From contig JAFGFB010000210.1 of assembly GCA_016931315.1 (NCBI GenBank), forward strand, positions 1 to 47,227: DNA of 47,227 bases, written 5' to 3'. The notes beneath the pieces were generated by a model, which was given only the letters and a program-made list of their open reading frames with translations, did not search any database and was not told the origin of the DNA. How positions within the stretch are numbered: the first letter of the stretch is position 1; the number at the start of each line of letters is the position of its first letter. This document shows, piece by piece, positions 16,734-26,162 of this stretch. Source of the stretch: Anaerolineae bacterium (GTDB taxonomy: Bacteria; Chloroflexota; Anaerolineae; B4-G1; SLSP01). The translations under genes and the position numbers were made by a program.

Positions 16734-17351
16734 TCAATCTTCAGTTTTCGCTACCGGCTGCCGGATTACCGTCTTGAGTTTCTCTGGCGCCGTGCGACGC
16801 GGATCGCCCAGGTAGATTTCGTGGTGTTTGCCCCGACGTTCATAGCCCTGTTCTGCGATAAAGGCGTGCAGTGTGGCAATCGTTGGTCCTTCATCGGCGT
16901 AGGCGCCCAGATACATGATTTGCGCTGCCAACCCTTCATCGTATACCTCGAAGCGTACCTGCTCCAAAGTAGATAGTTTTTTCTTGCGACGCACATCGTC
17001 GCAGGCAGTTTGCACCATCTCGACGGTGATCCATTCCGGTTGCATGATCATCATCGTCCAATCCCAGGCGTCTTTGTCCTCCAGGCTGAATTGATTCATG
17101 TCCGGTGTCCACCACAACCCTTCAAGCGGCATTACACTGTAGTCCAGTCCCATGGATTTCTTTGCGGCGAATTTGAGTGTGTATGCCAGTGCATAGAGTA
17201 TTTCCACTGTTTCCTGATACACAGGGTTGTTGTTGGGATTACCGTGCCCATCGAGCATGAGGAAGCGCAGCGGCGGAACTTGCACCAATTCACAGCGTTT
17301 AGATGGGTTGTAAAGATGCGCCAGCTCCTTCTTGATATCGCGTTTTTCCAT
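16734..17351 (-). CDS. GyrI-like small-molecule-binding domain protein
   Basis: A 205-residue soluble protein similar to stand-alone GyrI-like/AraC effector-binding-domain proteins. Typical segments are FLMLDGHGNPNN near residue 30, YALAYTLKFAAKK, VMPLEGLWW, and a second half-repeat with YLGAYADEGPTIATLHAFIAEQGY followed by KHHEIYLGDPRRTAPEKLKT. The fold is a tandem alpha/beta repeat that binds hydrophobic cations in drug-sensing regulators. No DNA-binding domain is present. The start is supported by AGGAGG eight bases upstream. The role is unknown. Confidence 0.82.
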   Translation of the reverse strand: MEKRDIKKELAHLYNPSKRCELVQVPPLRFLMLDGHGNPNNNPVYQETVEILYALAYTLKFAAKKSMGLDYSVMPLEGLWWTPDMNQFSLEDKDAWDWTMMIMQPEWITVEMVQTACDDVRRKKKLSTLEQVRFEVYDEGLAAQIMYLGAYADEGPTIATLHAFIAEQGYERRGKHHEIYLGDPRRTAPEKLKTVIRQPVAKTED

Positions 17352-17461
17352 GGGACAACCTCCTGAACCATGTGAAGGTGATTAGATGCGGTAATTCCTA
17401 ATGACTCTCCGGTTGGGATGATTTGTGCTGTTAACTTGTGTCAAAAGGAGCACACTGGAGC

Positions 17462-19237
17462 TCATAGAGGCCAAATCATTGGTACCAATAGCAAGGCGAT
17501 AAGATAGAAGACAATCGTGAGCGGGGTGCCGATTTTGATGAAGTCAAAGAAGCGATAGCGTCCTGGACTGTAAACAATCAGGCAGGCGGGTTCCAGGGGT
17601 GTAATAAAGGAGCAGCTCGCGCCGACGGCAATCATCACGGCGAAGGTGCGGGGGTTAAATCCCAGGAGTAGCGCCGTTTCCATCGCCACAGGCAATACCA
17701 CCGCCGCCGCCGCCTGATTAGACATAGGTTGGGTGAGAAGCATGGTCAGTGCAAAGAAAGCCGTGAGCAACCAGCGCGGGTTGGCGTTGGGTAACCAGGT
17801 GACAAGCTGTTCTGCCAGGAAATCCGCCGCGCCGCTGTGTTGCATGGCAACGCCTAGCGCTAACATGCTGCCGATGACGATGATGGCTTTCCATTCCAGG
17901 GTGCGATAGGCTTCTTCTGGTGTGATGGTGCGGGTGATAAAGACGACCAACACGCCCACGATGGCTGCAACCGCCAGGGGCACAATTTCCAGCGCGGCCA
18001 GCGCTAGGACCAGTGCAAAAGCGCCTACCGCTATGGGTGCGCGTTGCTGATTGGGGCTTTTGTGCTCCACCCTACCCACCAGGTGAAAGGTGTTATCTTC
18101 ATCCATGCTCGCGAGGTTGGCGCGCGACCCTTGCACCAGCAACTGATCGCCAACTTGCAATCGAACCTGGCTCAACTTGCGGAAAATGCTATGCCCGCGC
18201 CGATTCACACCGAGCACCTGTACCCCATAGCGTTGCCGAAAACGCAGCGTTTTCAGCGTTCGTCCGATGAGGGGCGAACCGGGCAGCAACAATGCTTCGG
18301 CGAGCTGCATTGTCTCGCTCTGTAATCTCGGATCGGAGAGCTTGATATCGGACTTGAAGCCCATGCCATTGACATTGCGAATCTTGAGCAGCTGGTCGCG
18401 TGGCCCTTCGACGAGCAGCTCATCACCTGCTGCCAGGAGCAGGTTCGCCTGCGGTGCCAGATAGCGATTGCGTTCGCGCACCACTCGTAGCACTGCCAGG
18501 TCCATATCCTGCCCCAGAGCAGCCTCTGCCAGGGTTTTGCCTATCAGCGATGATTCGGGTAGCAACATGATTTCTGCGAGGTAAGGGCGAATGCCAAAGG
18601 TCTCATCGTCGTGCTCATCCCCCTTGCGGACGGGGATGAGGTGTTGCCCAATCAAGAGCATATAGGTAAATCCCATCAGCGCCAGGGGAATGCCCACAGG
18701 CGTCAGCTCGAACATCCGTAAGGGGGCTAAGCCATATTGCGTCATCAGTCCACTGACCACGATATTCGTGGATGTGCCAACCAGCGTCAACGAACTGGCG
18801 AGAATGGAGGCAAAGGCAAGCGGCATCAGCAATTTCGCCGGACTGATGTGCAATCGCCGTGCCAGTCCCAAGACGATGGGCGCTAGAAAGGCGGTCGTAG
18901 CGGTGTTGCTCATAAAGGCGCTCAGCGTGGTCGCGACGCCCATAATGACTGCCATGGCGCGGGTAGTGGTGGCGCCGGTGAAATGTTGTAGCCACTTGCC
19001 AGCAGTTTCTACCATCCCCGTACGGATCAGGGCAGCGGTCAATACCAACAGGCCAAAAATCATCACGACTGTTTCGCTGCCGAATCCCGCAAATGCCTGT
19101 GCTGGTGAAAGTAACCCGGTCAGTACCAGAATGAGCACCAGCAGCAGTGCGATCACATCGGTTGGGAGGTGTTCGATTGAAAAGAGAATCACGGCTAGCG
19201 CCACGACGCCCAATGTGAACCCAATTTCGAGGGTCAT
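17462..19237 (-). CDS. SLC13/DASS-type transporter with two RCK-C (TrkA-C) domains
   Basis: A 591-residue membrane protein. N-terminal TM segments (1-200) include MSNTATTAFLAPIVLG, the SNT motif of the DASS/ArsB-like fold. A soluble insert of about residues 210-390 holds two TrkA-C domains (ESSLIGKTLAEAALGQDMD and GSPLIGRTLKTLRFRQRYG). The second TM half contains QPMSNQAAAAVVLP (second SN motif). Family members import sulfate, di- or tricarboxylates with Na+; the RCK-C domains probably bind a regulatory ligand. The substrate is not readable. GGAGG precedes the ATG. Confidence 0.87.
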   Translation of the reverse strand: MTLEIGFTLGVVALAVILFSIEHLPTDVIALLLVLILVLTGLLSPAQAFAGFGSETVVMIFGLLVLTAALIRTGMVETAGKWLQHFTGATTTRAMAVIMGVATTLSAFMSNTATTAFLAPIVLGLARRLHISPAKLLMPLAFASILASSLTLVGTSTNIVVSGLMTQYGLAPLRMFELTPVGIPLALMGFTYMLLIGQHLIPVRKGDEHDDETFGIRPYLAEIMLLPESSLIGKTLAEAALGQDMDLAVLRVVRERNRYLAPQANLLLAAGDELLVEGPRDQLLKIRNVNGMGFKSDIKLSDPRLQSETMQLAEALLLPGSPLIGRTLKTLRFRQRYGVQVLGVNRRGHSIFRKLSQVRLQVGDQLLVQGSRANLASMDEDNTFHLVGRVEHKSPNQQRAPIAVGAFALVLALAALEIVPLAVAAIVGVLVVFITRTITPEEAYRTLEWKAIIVIGSMLALGVAMQHSGAADFLAEQLVTWLPNANPRWLLTAFFALTMLLTQPMSNQAAAAVVLPVAMETALLLGFNPRTFAVMIAVGASCSFITPLEPACLIVYSPGRYRFFDFIKIGTPLTIVFYLIALLLVPMIWPL

Positions 19238-19421
19238 GATGCCTCCACGGCGATTCTGGATAAGACGATGTCTGTTTTTGCTCGGTTGATTCTGGATGAC
19301 GCACCGGTGTTTTGTCGTGAGGAACCGACGTCAACCATACGCTCAACGGCTTTCTGTATTGTTCGTCGTTTTCAAGTTCTATTCTAGGGCAAAAATGTCG
19401 TGGCACAATCCCCGAAAAATG

Positions 19422-19469
19422 ACGTTTTTCTTTTCCCGGCGGTTACCCCCACCGGGAAAAGAAAAACGT
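19422..19469. repeat. perfect 18-bp intergenic palindrome (repeat A)
   Basis: The left arm ACGTTTTTCTTTTCCCGG and its exact complement flank a 12-base loop between the SLC13 gene and the SDR gene. Like the other four palindromes in this window, the T-run lies in the outer left arm and the A-run in the right arm, the reverse of a rho-independent terminator. Confidence 0.7.
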
Positions 19470-19508
19470 GACCAACCGGCATCAAGACCTGCCTGAGGGC
19501 GTGTTATG

Positions 19509-20552
19509 CTAGAAGAACAGTTTGGCGATTTTTAGCGCACCTTGTCGCCAGGGGGTGCGGTGCGTGATACCTGCAGTATGATCAAAGCTATCCACGTTGT
19601 CGAGATACCATTGGTAGTTCCGGATCAGCGCTTCGCTATTCGAAACCTTTGGAGCGAATCCTAACACCCGTTCGGCTTTCTCGATTGAAACGAAGGACTC
19701 TTTGCCCGCTGTCTCATAAATCCATTTATAGAGCGGCGACAGGCCCAGGCGTTCCAGAACGCGCAAAATGAAGATGGCGGGTCCTTCCGGTATCGGAACT
19801 ACGCGCTTGCCGTGACCGGCGTAATCCAGCAATGCCTGGAAATCACTCTTCGGTGTTCCGTACTCTTTGGCGCCAATGTTGAACGTGTCGTTAGTCTTTT
19901 CGCATGGCAGGGTAGTCGCGAGCCAGATAGCGTCGCACAGGTCCTCGACCGCGAGGTATTGATAGGGATTGTTGCCGGCGCCGAGAATGGGGAAATTCTT
20001 GCCGTCTTTCGCCCAGTCATACAGCATGGCAAAAACGCCCAGGCGTTCGGGTCCAATAAAGGATTTCGGGCGCAGGATGGGCACGCACAGCCCTTTGGCG
20101 CGGTACTCCAGGCAGACTCCCTCGGCTAGAATTTTCGCTTCGCCATACGCTCCCACCCCCTGAAGTTTGTCTGTTTCTAGCAGCGGATGGTGGTCGGGAA
20201 TGCCATAAACCGCGGTCGAGGAGATATGGATGACCCGCTCAACTTTGTGCGCGAATGCTGTCTGCATAATCGTGCGGGTCCCTTCCACATCCGTGGAGAG
20301 GATTTCCTCCGGGGTGTAGAGCGGCAGTGCTGCTGCTGTGTGAATCACGATGTCCACATCCTGCATCGCGCGGTTTACCGCCTCGGCATCACGGATATCG
20401 CCGGTGACAATATTGACGTGCTCCTGTACATCCGGGTAATCGAATGGCACAATATCGAGCGAGGTGACCTGTTCACCCTTATTGAGCAAATAACGTACCA
20501 GGTTGATGCCCAGGAATCCCGCACCGCCAGTTATGAGATATGACTTTGACAA
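19509..20552 (-). CDS. NAD-dependent epimerase/dehydratase (extended SDR)
   Basis: A 347-residue extended SDR. Its N-terminal motif is [18 protein letters not shown] (GxxGxxG). STAVYG and YGEAKILAE supply the catalytic Ser and the YxxxK pair. The family acts on nucleotide sugars or 3-beta-hydroxysteroid-like substrates; which one is not clear. The start is TTG at 20552, with GGAGGA eight bases upstream and no better ATG nearby. It stands alone between two palindromic repeats. Confidence 0.85.
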   Translation of the reverse strand: MSKSYLITGGAGFLGINLVRYLLNKGEQVTSLDIVPFDYPDVQEHVNIVTGDIRDAEAVNRAMQDVDIVIHTAAALPLYTPEEILSTDVEGTRTIMQTAFAHKVERVIHISSTAVYGIPDHHPLLETDKLQGVGAYGEAKILAEGVCLEYRAKGLCVPILRPKSFIGPERLGVFAMLYDWAKDGKNFPILGAGNNPYQYLAVEDLCDAIWLATTLPCEKTNDTFNIGAKEYGTPKSDFQALLDYAGHGKRVVPIPEGPAIFILRVLERLGLSPLYKWIYETAGKESFVSIEKAERVLGFAPKVSNSEALIRNYQWYLDNVDSFDHTAGITHRTPWRQGALKIAKLFF

Positions 20553-20669
20553 TTCTCAGTTCCTCCAATAGGGTAAATACGCAGAGTTTTCCCATTCTAC
20601 CGCATTATTCTAAATCGAGAATTTGGGCCACTTCAGTAATTGTTCAGACTTCCATCGCGAGGCGCCAAT

Positions 20670-20775
20670 TTCGGGCTAAAGCCCGCTAGAAAGAGTGTTT
20701 TTGGCTGCCGCGCTACGCGCGGCAGCCAAAAACACTCTCTAAAATCGCGGCTTTAGCCGCTCTTGGTTGTGGCAA
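20670..20775. repeat. compound palindromic repeat (repeat B)
   Basis: The core is a perfect 22-bp hairpin (20692-20713 with 20717-20738, three-base loop) starting AGAGTGTTTTTGGCTGCC. It is flanked by smaller palindromes GGGCTAAAGCCC and GCGGCTTTAGCCGC; a third (CTGGCTTTAGCCAG) lies at about 20807-20820. The right side (CCAAAAACACTCTC, AAAA, TCGCGGCTTTAG) closely matches repeat D at 33.6 kb, while the stem sequence differs. Apart from this, 20553-20851 holds no gene that I can see. Confidence 0.75.
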
Positions 20776-20851
20776 GCGGGAGAACGCTGAACAGCAACTC
20801 ACTTCACTGGCTTTAGCCAGCTTCTGCTGGCACAAAGCTATCATCTCTTTC

Positions 20852-21916
20852 CTATCCCAACCAACGCAGGGCGGCGGGCTCTAGATTGAAGGAGAGTTCC
20901 ATCCCCACGCGCGGAGCGGGTTGGCGCAAGCCTTGTGTAAAGCTGAGGCTTGTGCCGCCGCAATCTACCTCGACCCGGTAATAGCTGCCGTGGAAACTGC
21001 GTTTGACCACATGTGCGCGCAGGCGCCCGTTCTCCGTGGGTTGAATACCCCATGGTTGGATGAGCACCGTGCCTGTGCTGCCGGGCGGGGGCAAGGTGAT
21101 AGTTTCCGCGAGTTCTAACACGCCCAACGCAATCTCGACATGGTGTGCGGCGACCACTTTCGCCGAAAAGAGGTTTTGCAAGCCCAGAAAGCGTGCCACC
21201 CAGGCATTTGCGGGTGCCGCATAGACGGCTTCCGGCGCACCCTGTTGGACTGCGCGCCCCTCGTGCAGCAGAATAACGCGATCTGCCAGAGCGAGGGCTT
21301 CCTCCTGGTCATGCGTTACAGTAACGGTGGTGACGCCAACCTGTCGCAGGATGGTTGGGAGTTCTTCAAGCAGGCGCTCGCGCAGATTGCGGTCGAGTGC
21401 GCCTAAAGGCTCATCGAGCAACAGCAAGCGCGGCTGTGGCGCCAGGCTACGCGCCAGCGCCACCCGTTGGCGCTCCCCACCCGAAAGCGAGTTTACATCG
21501 CGCGCGCCAAAGCCTTCAAGCCCTACGAGGGCGAGCATCGCCTCGACTTTTGGAACTAGCAGTTCGCGTGCAACGCGATTGCTCTTCACTGGGGAGTCGG
21601 TGGTGGGCGCATAGCGTAGCCCGAAGGCGACGTTTTCCGCTACGGTTTTATGGGGGAAGAGTGCGTAATCCTGAAACATCAACACGACACCGCGTTGATG
21701 GGCGGGAACATGGGTGAGCTCTTGTCCCTCAAGCAGAATGCGTCCGGCTTCAGTCTCCTCCAGTCCGGCAAGAATGCGCAGCAGCGTTGTCTTGCCACTG
21801 CCGGAAGAGCCGAGCAGGCAGGCGATTTCGCCTCGCTCGACGGCAAAATTCACGCCACAGAGTAGCGGGGCACTATCGTAGGATTTGTGGATATTGATCA
21901 GTTCCAGAAAACTCAT
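20852..21916 (-). CDS. ABC transporter ATP-binding protein, probably thiamine (ThiQ-like)
   Basis: A 354-residue ATPase. Walker A GSSGSGKTT lies near residue 38, the Q-loop in FQDYALFPHKT, signature LSGGERQR, Walker B LLLLDEP and the H-loop in VTHDQEEAL. A C-terminal TOBE-like extension of about 110 residues makes it longer than E. coli ThiQ and more like PotA/FbpC-type ATPases. The ATG at 21916 overlaps the SWIM gene's TGA (ATGA). A longer in-frame opening upstream is antisense-like sequence over the SWIM gene and is rejected. With ThiB and ThiP in the same series, thiamine or TPP uptake is the likely job. Confidence 0.85.
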   Translation of the reverse strand: MSFLELINIHKSYDSAPLLCGVNFAVERGEIACLLGSSGSGKTTLLRILAGLEETEAGRILLEGQELTHVPAHQRGVVLMFQDYALFPHKTVAENVAFGLRYAPTTDSPVKSNRVARELLVPKVEAMLALVGLEGFGARDVNSLSGGERQRVALARSLAPQPRLLLLDEPLGALDRNLRERLLEELPTILRQVGVTTVTVTHDQEEALALADRVILLHEGRAVQQGAPEAVYAAPANAWVARFLGLQNLFSAKVVAAHHVEIALGVLELAETITLPPPGSTGTVLIQPWGIQPTENGRLRAHVVKRSFHGSYYRVEVDCGGTSLSFTQGLRQPAPRVGMELSFNLEPAALRWLG

Positions 21917-22860
21917 GCTTGTTCCTTGATCTGTAGCGGCGATGCTTCTGTTTCGCCTTCTGGGCTGGCTTCGGCAAAGGCAACCACCAACGCGCGTTCC
22001 GTGATCGCCGGATAGATGCGTTCCAGTTGGGCGCGCAGGTAGTGGGCTTCGATGAAATCGGGCAAGCCCACGCGCTTGAGCAATGCCAATGCCACCGGTG
22101 GCTCCGCGATTCGTACGTTGAAGCTCTCCAACGCCCGAGCGGAGCCCCAATATTGCCCCAGGCTTTCTGCAAGGGGTATGACCGGCGCGGCGGCGATGGC
22201 ATCGGGCGCCAAAAGCATGGACGCCTCGTTTTCTGGGGCGCCAGCTGCCCGGCGTTTACGCAGTTCTGCTGCGACCTGCTCTTTGTTGCGCCCTCGCAGT
22301 GCAAAGAGCAGGAACGGGTCGGCGTCGAAGCGTTCGCCGAGAAGATAATAAACCGCTGCCACGTGCTTGCAGGGATTAGCCCAATCCGGGCACGAGCAAC
22401 TGCTGCCTAAATCACCACGCGAGGTGGGGAATAGTGGCACTTTTACGGCATTGAAGATATTCTCGATATCGTCGGGCATTTCGCCGTTGAGAAGTTGTGC
22501 GGCATAGATGGCTTGTCCCGCCAATGCCTCGAACACCGTGCCCCATTGCCCATCGTTGAGCGGATTCAGTTCGATGGTGACTTTATAGGGTGTGGGGCGT
22601 GAGCCTTGTACCCGCGCAGTTACCTTGCCGGGCTGGATGTTGATCTCCAGTACCTGCCCCTTCCGCGCATAGCTTCGCCCCCGGCTCAGGCGTCCGCTAT
22701 CCATGAGCGGTGTGAGTGCCTTGATCCATCGGCTACCCCACCAGGTGGCAGTGAAATCCCCTCTTTGACTCTTCGCCTTAATGCCATCCGCAGGTCTTGG
22801 GCGTGTGGCTTCATAGCTGGGCCAATAGTCATCGTAATAACTGGAGCGTTTCCGGCTCAT
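21913..22860 (-). CDS. SWIM zinc-finger protein, partner of SNF2 helicase
   Basis: A 315-residue protein. Residues about 154-168 carry CSCPDWANPCKH, the CxC...CxH SWIM zinc finger that binds DNA or protein. The N-terminus has YYDDYWPSYEATRPRPADGIKAKS and WWGSRWIKAL, the start typical of bacterial SWIM proteins encoded beside SNF2 helicases. The C-terminal part is helical. It follows the helicase gene by 72 bases and has AAGGA upstream. The pair probably acts in DNA transactions; the exact function is unknown. Confidence 0.88.
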   Translation of the reverse strand: MSRKRSSYYDDYWPSYEATRPRPADGIKAKSQRGDFTATWWGSRWIKALTPLMDSGRLSRGRSYARKGQVLEINIQPGKVTARVQGSRPTPYKVTIELNPLNDGQWGTVFEALAGQAIYAAQLLNGEMPDDIENIFNAVKVPLFPTSRGDLGSSCSCPDWANPCKHVAAVYYLLGERFDADPFLLFALRGRNKEQVAAELRKRRAAGAPENEASMLLAPDAIAAAPVIPLAESLGQYWGSARALESFNVRIAEPPVALALLKRVGLPDFIEAHYLRAQLERIYPAITERALVVAFAEASPEGETEASPLQIKEQA

Positions 22861-22932
22861 CCCTCTTTCCTTGTCTGTGATAATGCATTTCCATTGACGG
22901 GAACTGTCACAGGGTGTCCGCGACCGTTCTTT

Positions 22933-25900
22933 CTACGTCTCACGCAAGGTGATGATCTCTCGCAGCTCTTCCGTGCTTAGGTCGGCAAGCCAATCCTCCC
23001 CTGCACCGACCACACTTTGCGCCAAAGCCTTTTTGCTCTCGATGAGCGTATCAATGCGCTCTTCCAATGTTCCCTCGCAGATGAGCTTGTGGACTTGTAC
23101 ATCGCGCCTCTGGCCAATTCGAAAGGCGCGGTCGGTGGCCTGGTCTTCCACGGCAGGGTTCCACCAGCGATCGAAGTGGAAGACATGGTTGGCGGCAGTG
23201 AGATTCAGCCCCACACCCCCTGCCTTTAACGAGAGTACAAACAACGGGGGTCCCTCTCGATCTTGGAAACGCGCCACCATTTTATCGCGTTGTTTGGGCG
23301 TTGTGCCGCCGTGCAGGTAGAGCGTCTCTACACCAAATAACGCTTGCAGATAGTGTTGGAGCCGCTGCCCCATCTCTGCAAACTGCGTGAAGATAAGCGC
23401 GCGCTCACCCAGATCCAGCACCTCTTCCAGCATTTCTGTGAGCCGGTCGAGTTTCCCGGAACGCCCCGGCAGTGCGGAGCCGTCGCCCAGGTAGTGGGCC
23501 GGGTGGTTACACACCTGCTTGAGTCGCAGTAATGCGCCAAGAATGGCCCCCCGCCGCGAGAGCTCAGATTTACCCTCAGTTTCAGCCGCTTCTGCCTGGT
23601 TGAGGGTAGCCTCTACCACCGCCTGATACAGCGTGATCTGTTCTGGCGTCAGTGAGCAGTAAGTCTTGATCTCAATCTTATCCGGTAAATCCTGGATAAT
23701 TGCCGGGTCAGTCTTGAGCCGGCGCAGGATAAAGGGACCTACCATCCCGCGCAGCCGGGTGGCAGCCTCGGCGTCCTGATACCGTTCAATGGGCAGGGCA
23801 AAACGTTCACGGAAGCCACTTTGTGAGCCGAGCAAACCGGGATTGAGAAATTGCATGATGGACCACAGTTCTGAGAGGCGATTCTCAACGGGTGTGCCGG
23901 TCAGGGCAATGCGTTGCCGTGCCTGAAGCTGGCGCACGGTCTGCGTCTGTTTTGCATGTGGGTTTTTGATGTTCTGCGCCTCATCCAGAATAATGGTGTC
24001 CCAGTCAACCTTAGCCAGGGTATCTACATCGCGGCGCACCAAGCCATAGGTGCTGATGATGAGGTCATGGGCAGCAATAGCCTCCAAGAGACTTGCGCCA
24101 CGCTCGCGTTCTGCCCCGTGATGGACGAGCGCCTTGAGGGGTGGTCCAAAGCGCTGCACCTCGCGTTTCCAGTTGCCCACAACCGAGGTCGGGCATACCA
24201 GCAACGCTGGCCCCGGTTTTGCTTTTTCGTGTTCTCGTTCGTGTAGCAGCAGCGCAATCGTCTGAATAGTCTTGCCTAAACCCATGTCATCTGCCAGACA
24301 GGCTCCCAAACCCCAATGCCGCATAGACGCTAGCCAGGAAGTGCCCCGCTGCTGATAGGGACGTAATTGTCCCACAAAACTCTCCGGTTGTGGTACCTCG
24401 ATGACTTTTTCCCCATCGCGCAGTTGTTGTAGCAGCTCTGCCAGCCAGCCCGTGGCTTGCACGCCGCTCACCGGTAGCCCGTTAAGCTCCGTCGTTGCCC
24501 CCTGCGCCAATGCCAGCGCCTCGGTGAAACCGACCTGCTGTTGCTGCTTTTTCCAGAATGCGATGGCGGCTTCGATTTCCTGTGGCTGCAAGAGCACCCA
24601 TTGCCCGCGTACCTGCACCAACGGCGTTTTGAGCGCTACCAATCGCTCGAATTCCTCGCGGCTGAGCGTTTCGTCGCCCAGGGCCAGCTCCCAGTTAAAA
24701 GTAATGAGTGCATTGCGGCTCAGAATGCCCTTGCCACTGAGGTTGCCCTCGGCTTTCATCTGGGCGCGGATGCTGAGGCGCGCGCCAGGTTTGTTCCACC
24801 ATGGGGGCACGAGGACGCCAAAGCCGCTGCTTTCCAGGAGCGGCCCCACCTCGCGCAGGAAGGCGAAAGCCTCATCGGTAGAGAGAATGCAGGCCTGCGG
24901 ACGGGCGGTACGCAAGCTCTGCTTGATGGGTGGGAAAAGCCTGGCAGCCAGCCCCAGGCTGGCTAGCACATGCTCCTGCGCGTTTTCGAAGCGGTAATTG
25001 AGATATTCCAGCGTACCTCCGCGCGCGGCCCATACCTGTTCCACCGGCACCAGTAGGCTTGGGTCATCGTTAGCCTGGAGAAGATAATGCACCCTCCAAT
25101 CGGGGCGGTTTACCTTCCCTGTCTCCTGATCAATTTCCGGTGGCTCCAGCCGAAAACTCAAGCGGAAAGGCGCTTTGGCGCTGCCTTGCAATTGTGCTAT
25201 CCATGCCTGCCAGACTTCGTAGAGTGTAGCAAGCCCCCGGCGTTCTTTTGCGGTAGCTAGAATGCTGCCCTCGGGCGCCCAGAGCGCGCTCCACCACAGT
25301 CCGGCAATGTCGGCGGGTGGTTTCCGCCGGGCATCGAGATGCGTGCGCCCCCAATCGCGCACGGCGATATCCACCAGTCGCTTGAGGAAACTCTCCAGCA
25401 ACATGTGGGGTGAGGGCGCCAGCGCGGGATCTGGCGGGGATTTGATCTCGAACAGCGCGCGTGCGACGGGCGGAAGGGCTTCGGTTAGCACTTTCAGGCG
25501 TGCGCGGTCGGGCGGGGCATCCCATACCGGCAACCAGCGCGCGCGATAATGTCCTTCGTGCTCTGTAAGGCCTGGTAGATAGGCTTGTCGAGCTAACGTC
25601 TCCAGGCCAAACTTTGCCACGGCGCTCCAATAGTGTAGATCATCTCCCCATTGGCGACTGTGCGGGCTCCCCGGCGTGCCTGGCAACGCGATGAGTAAAT
25701 CCAGGGCAGTGAGCACATCTAGCGCCAGTCCGGTTACCTTCCAGGCGCTCAGAACGATGGGCGCTTCATCTCGGATCGCATCATCCGCATCGTCAGCATC
25801 CTCCAGGGTTTCTATCATGAGCCAGGGGGGAAGGAGTGGGATGTTGTTGCGTGTTGGAAGGAATATCCCGTAGGTCAATTCCGGCAAAGCGGCCCAGTTT

Positions 25901-26106
25901 GTAGCGGGCAAGAATTTGACTAAACGGGCGCGCAGGGCGTCCGGCGTCGCAGTATGCGGATGAGGTGAAAGTTTTGCCTGGCGACCTCTAGGCCGGGAGC
26001 TGGCTTCGGCGCTCTCTGCCCAAAGGAAGAAGCGTTCATCGAACCACGTGCCGTGAAAGACTAAGAATGACGTGTCATTCGGCGTGTTGACGATCTCTTC
26101 TGACAT
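22933..26106 (-). CDS. SNF2-family DEAD/DEAH helicase (HepA/RapA-like)
   Basis: A 1057-residue superfamily-2 ATPase. The N-terminal 550 residues contain the bacterial SNF2-associated region. Motif I is DDMGLGKTIQT (about residue 605) and motif II DEAQNIKNP (about 707), followed by RIALTGTPVENRLSELWSIM. The C-terminal RecA lobe has FTQFAEMG and ends with AGGVGLNLTAANHV and ATDRAFRIGQRRDVQVHK. These enzymes translocate on DNA to remodel protein-DNA complexes. The start at 26106 has GAGGGG seven bases upstream. It sits 56 bases after thiP inside the thiamine operon, which is unusual. Confidence 0.93.
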   Translation of the reverse strand: MSEEIVNTPNDTSFLVFHGTWFDERFFLWAESAEASSRPRGRQAKLSPHPHTATPDALRARLVKFLPATNWAALPELTYGIFLPTRNNIPLLPPWLMIETLEDADDADDAIRDEAPIVLSAWKVTGLALDVLTALDLLIALPGTPGSPHSRQWGDDLHYWSAVAKFGLETLARQAYLPGLTEHEGHYRARWLPVWDAPPDRARLKVLTEALPPVARALFEIKSPPDPALAPSPHMLLESFLKRLVDIAVRDWGRTHLDARRKPPADIAGLWWSALWAPEGSILATAKERRGLATLYEVWQAWIAQLQGSAKAPFRLSFRLEPPEIDQETGKVNRPDWRVHYLLQANDDPSLLVPVEQVWAARGGTLEYLNYRFENAQEHVLASLGLAARLFPPIKQSLRTARPQACILSTDEAFAFLREVGPLLESSGFGVLVPPWWNKPGARLSIRAQMKAEGNLSGKGILSRNALITFNWELALGDETLSREEFERLVALKTPLVQVRGQWVLLQPQEIEAAIAFWKKQQQQVGFTEALALAQGATTELNGLPVSGVQATGWLAELLQQLRDGEKVIEVPQPESFVGQLRPYQQRGTSWLASMRHWGLGACLADDMGLGKTIQTIALLLHEREHEKAKPGPALLVCPTSVVGNWKREVQRFGPPLKALVHHGAERERGASLLEAIAAHDLIISTYGLVRRDVDTLAKVDWDTIILDEAQNIKNPHAKQTQTVRQLQARQRIALTGTPVENRLSELWSIMQFLNPGLLGSQSGFRERFALPIERYQDAEAATRLRGMVGPFILRRLKTDPAIIQDLPDKIEIKTYCSLTPEQITLYQAVVEATLNQAEAAETEGKSELSRRGAILGALLRLKQVCNHPAHYLGDGSALPGRSGKLDRLTEMLEEVLDLGERALIFTQFAEMGQRLQHYLQALFGVETLYLHGGTTPKQRDKMVARFQDREGPPLFVLSLKAGGVGLNLTAANHVFHFDRWWNPAVEDQATDRAFRIGQRRDVQVHKLICEGTLEERIDTLIESKKALAQSVVGAGEDWLADLSTEELREIITLRET

Positions 26107-26162
26107 TTCGTCCCCTCATTCGACGGCGCGGATGTGTTTAGCATTGACTGGCGTTTCCTATC

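Noticed and set aside
21917-22150. Extended N-terminus of the ABC ATPase
   Set aside because: The extra 78 residues are an out-of-frame translation of the SWIM gene; the conserved ATPase starts at 21916 with an ATGA overlap.
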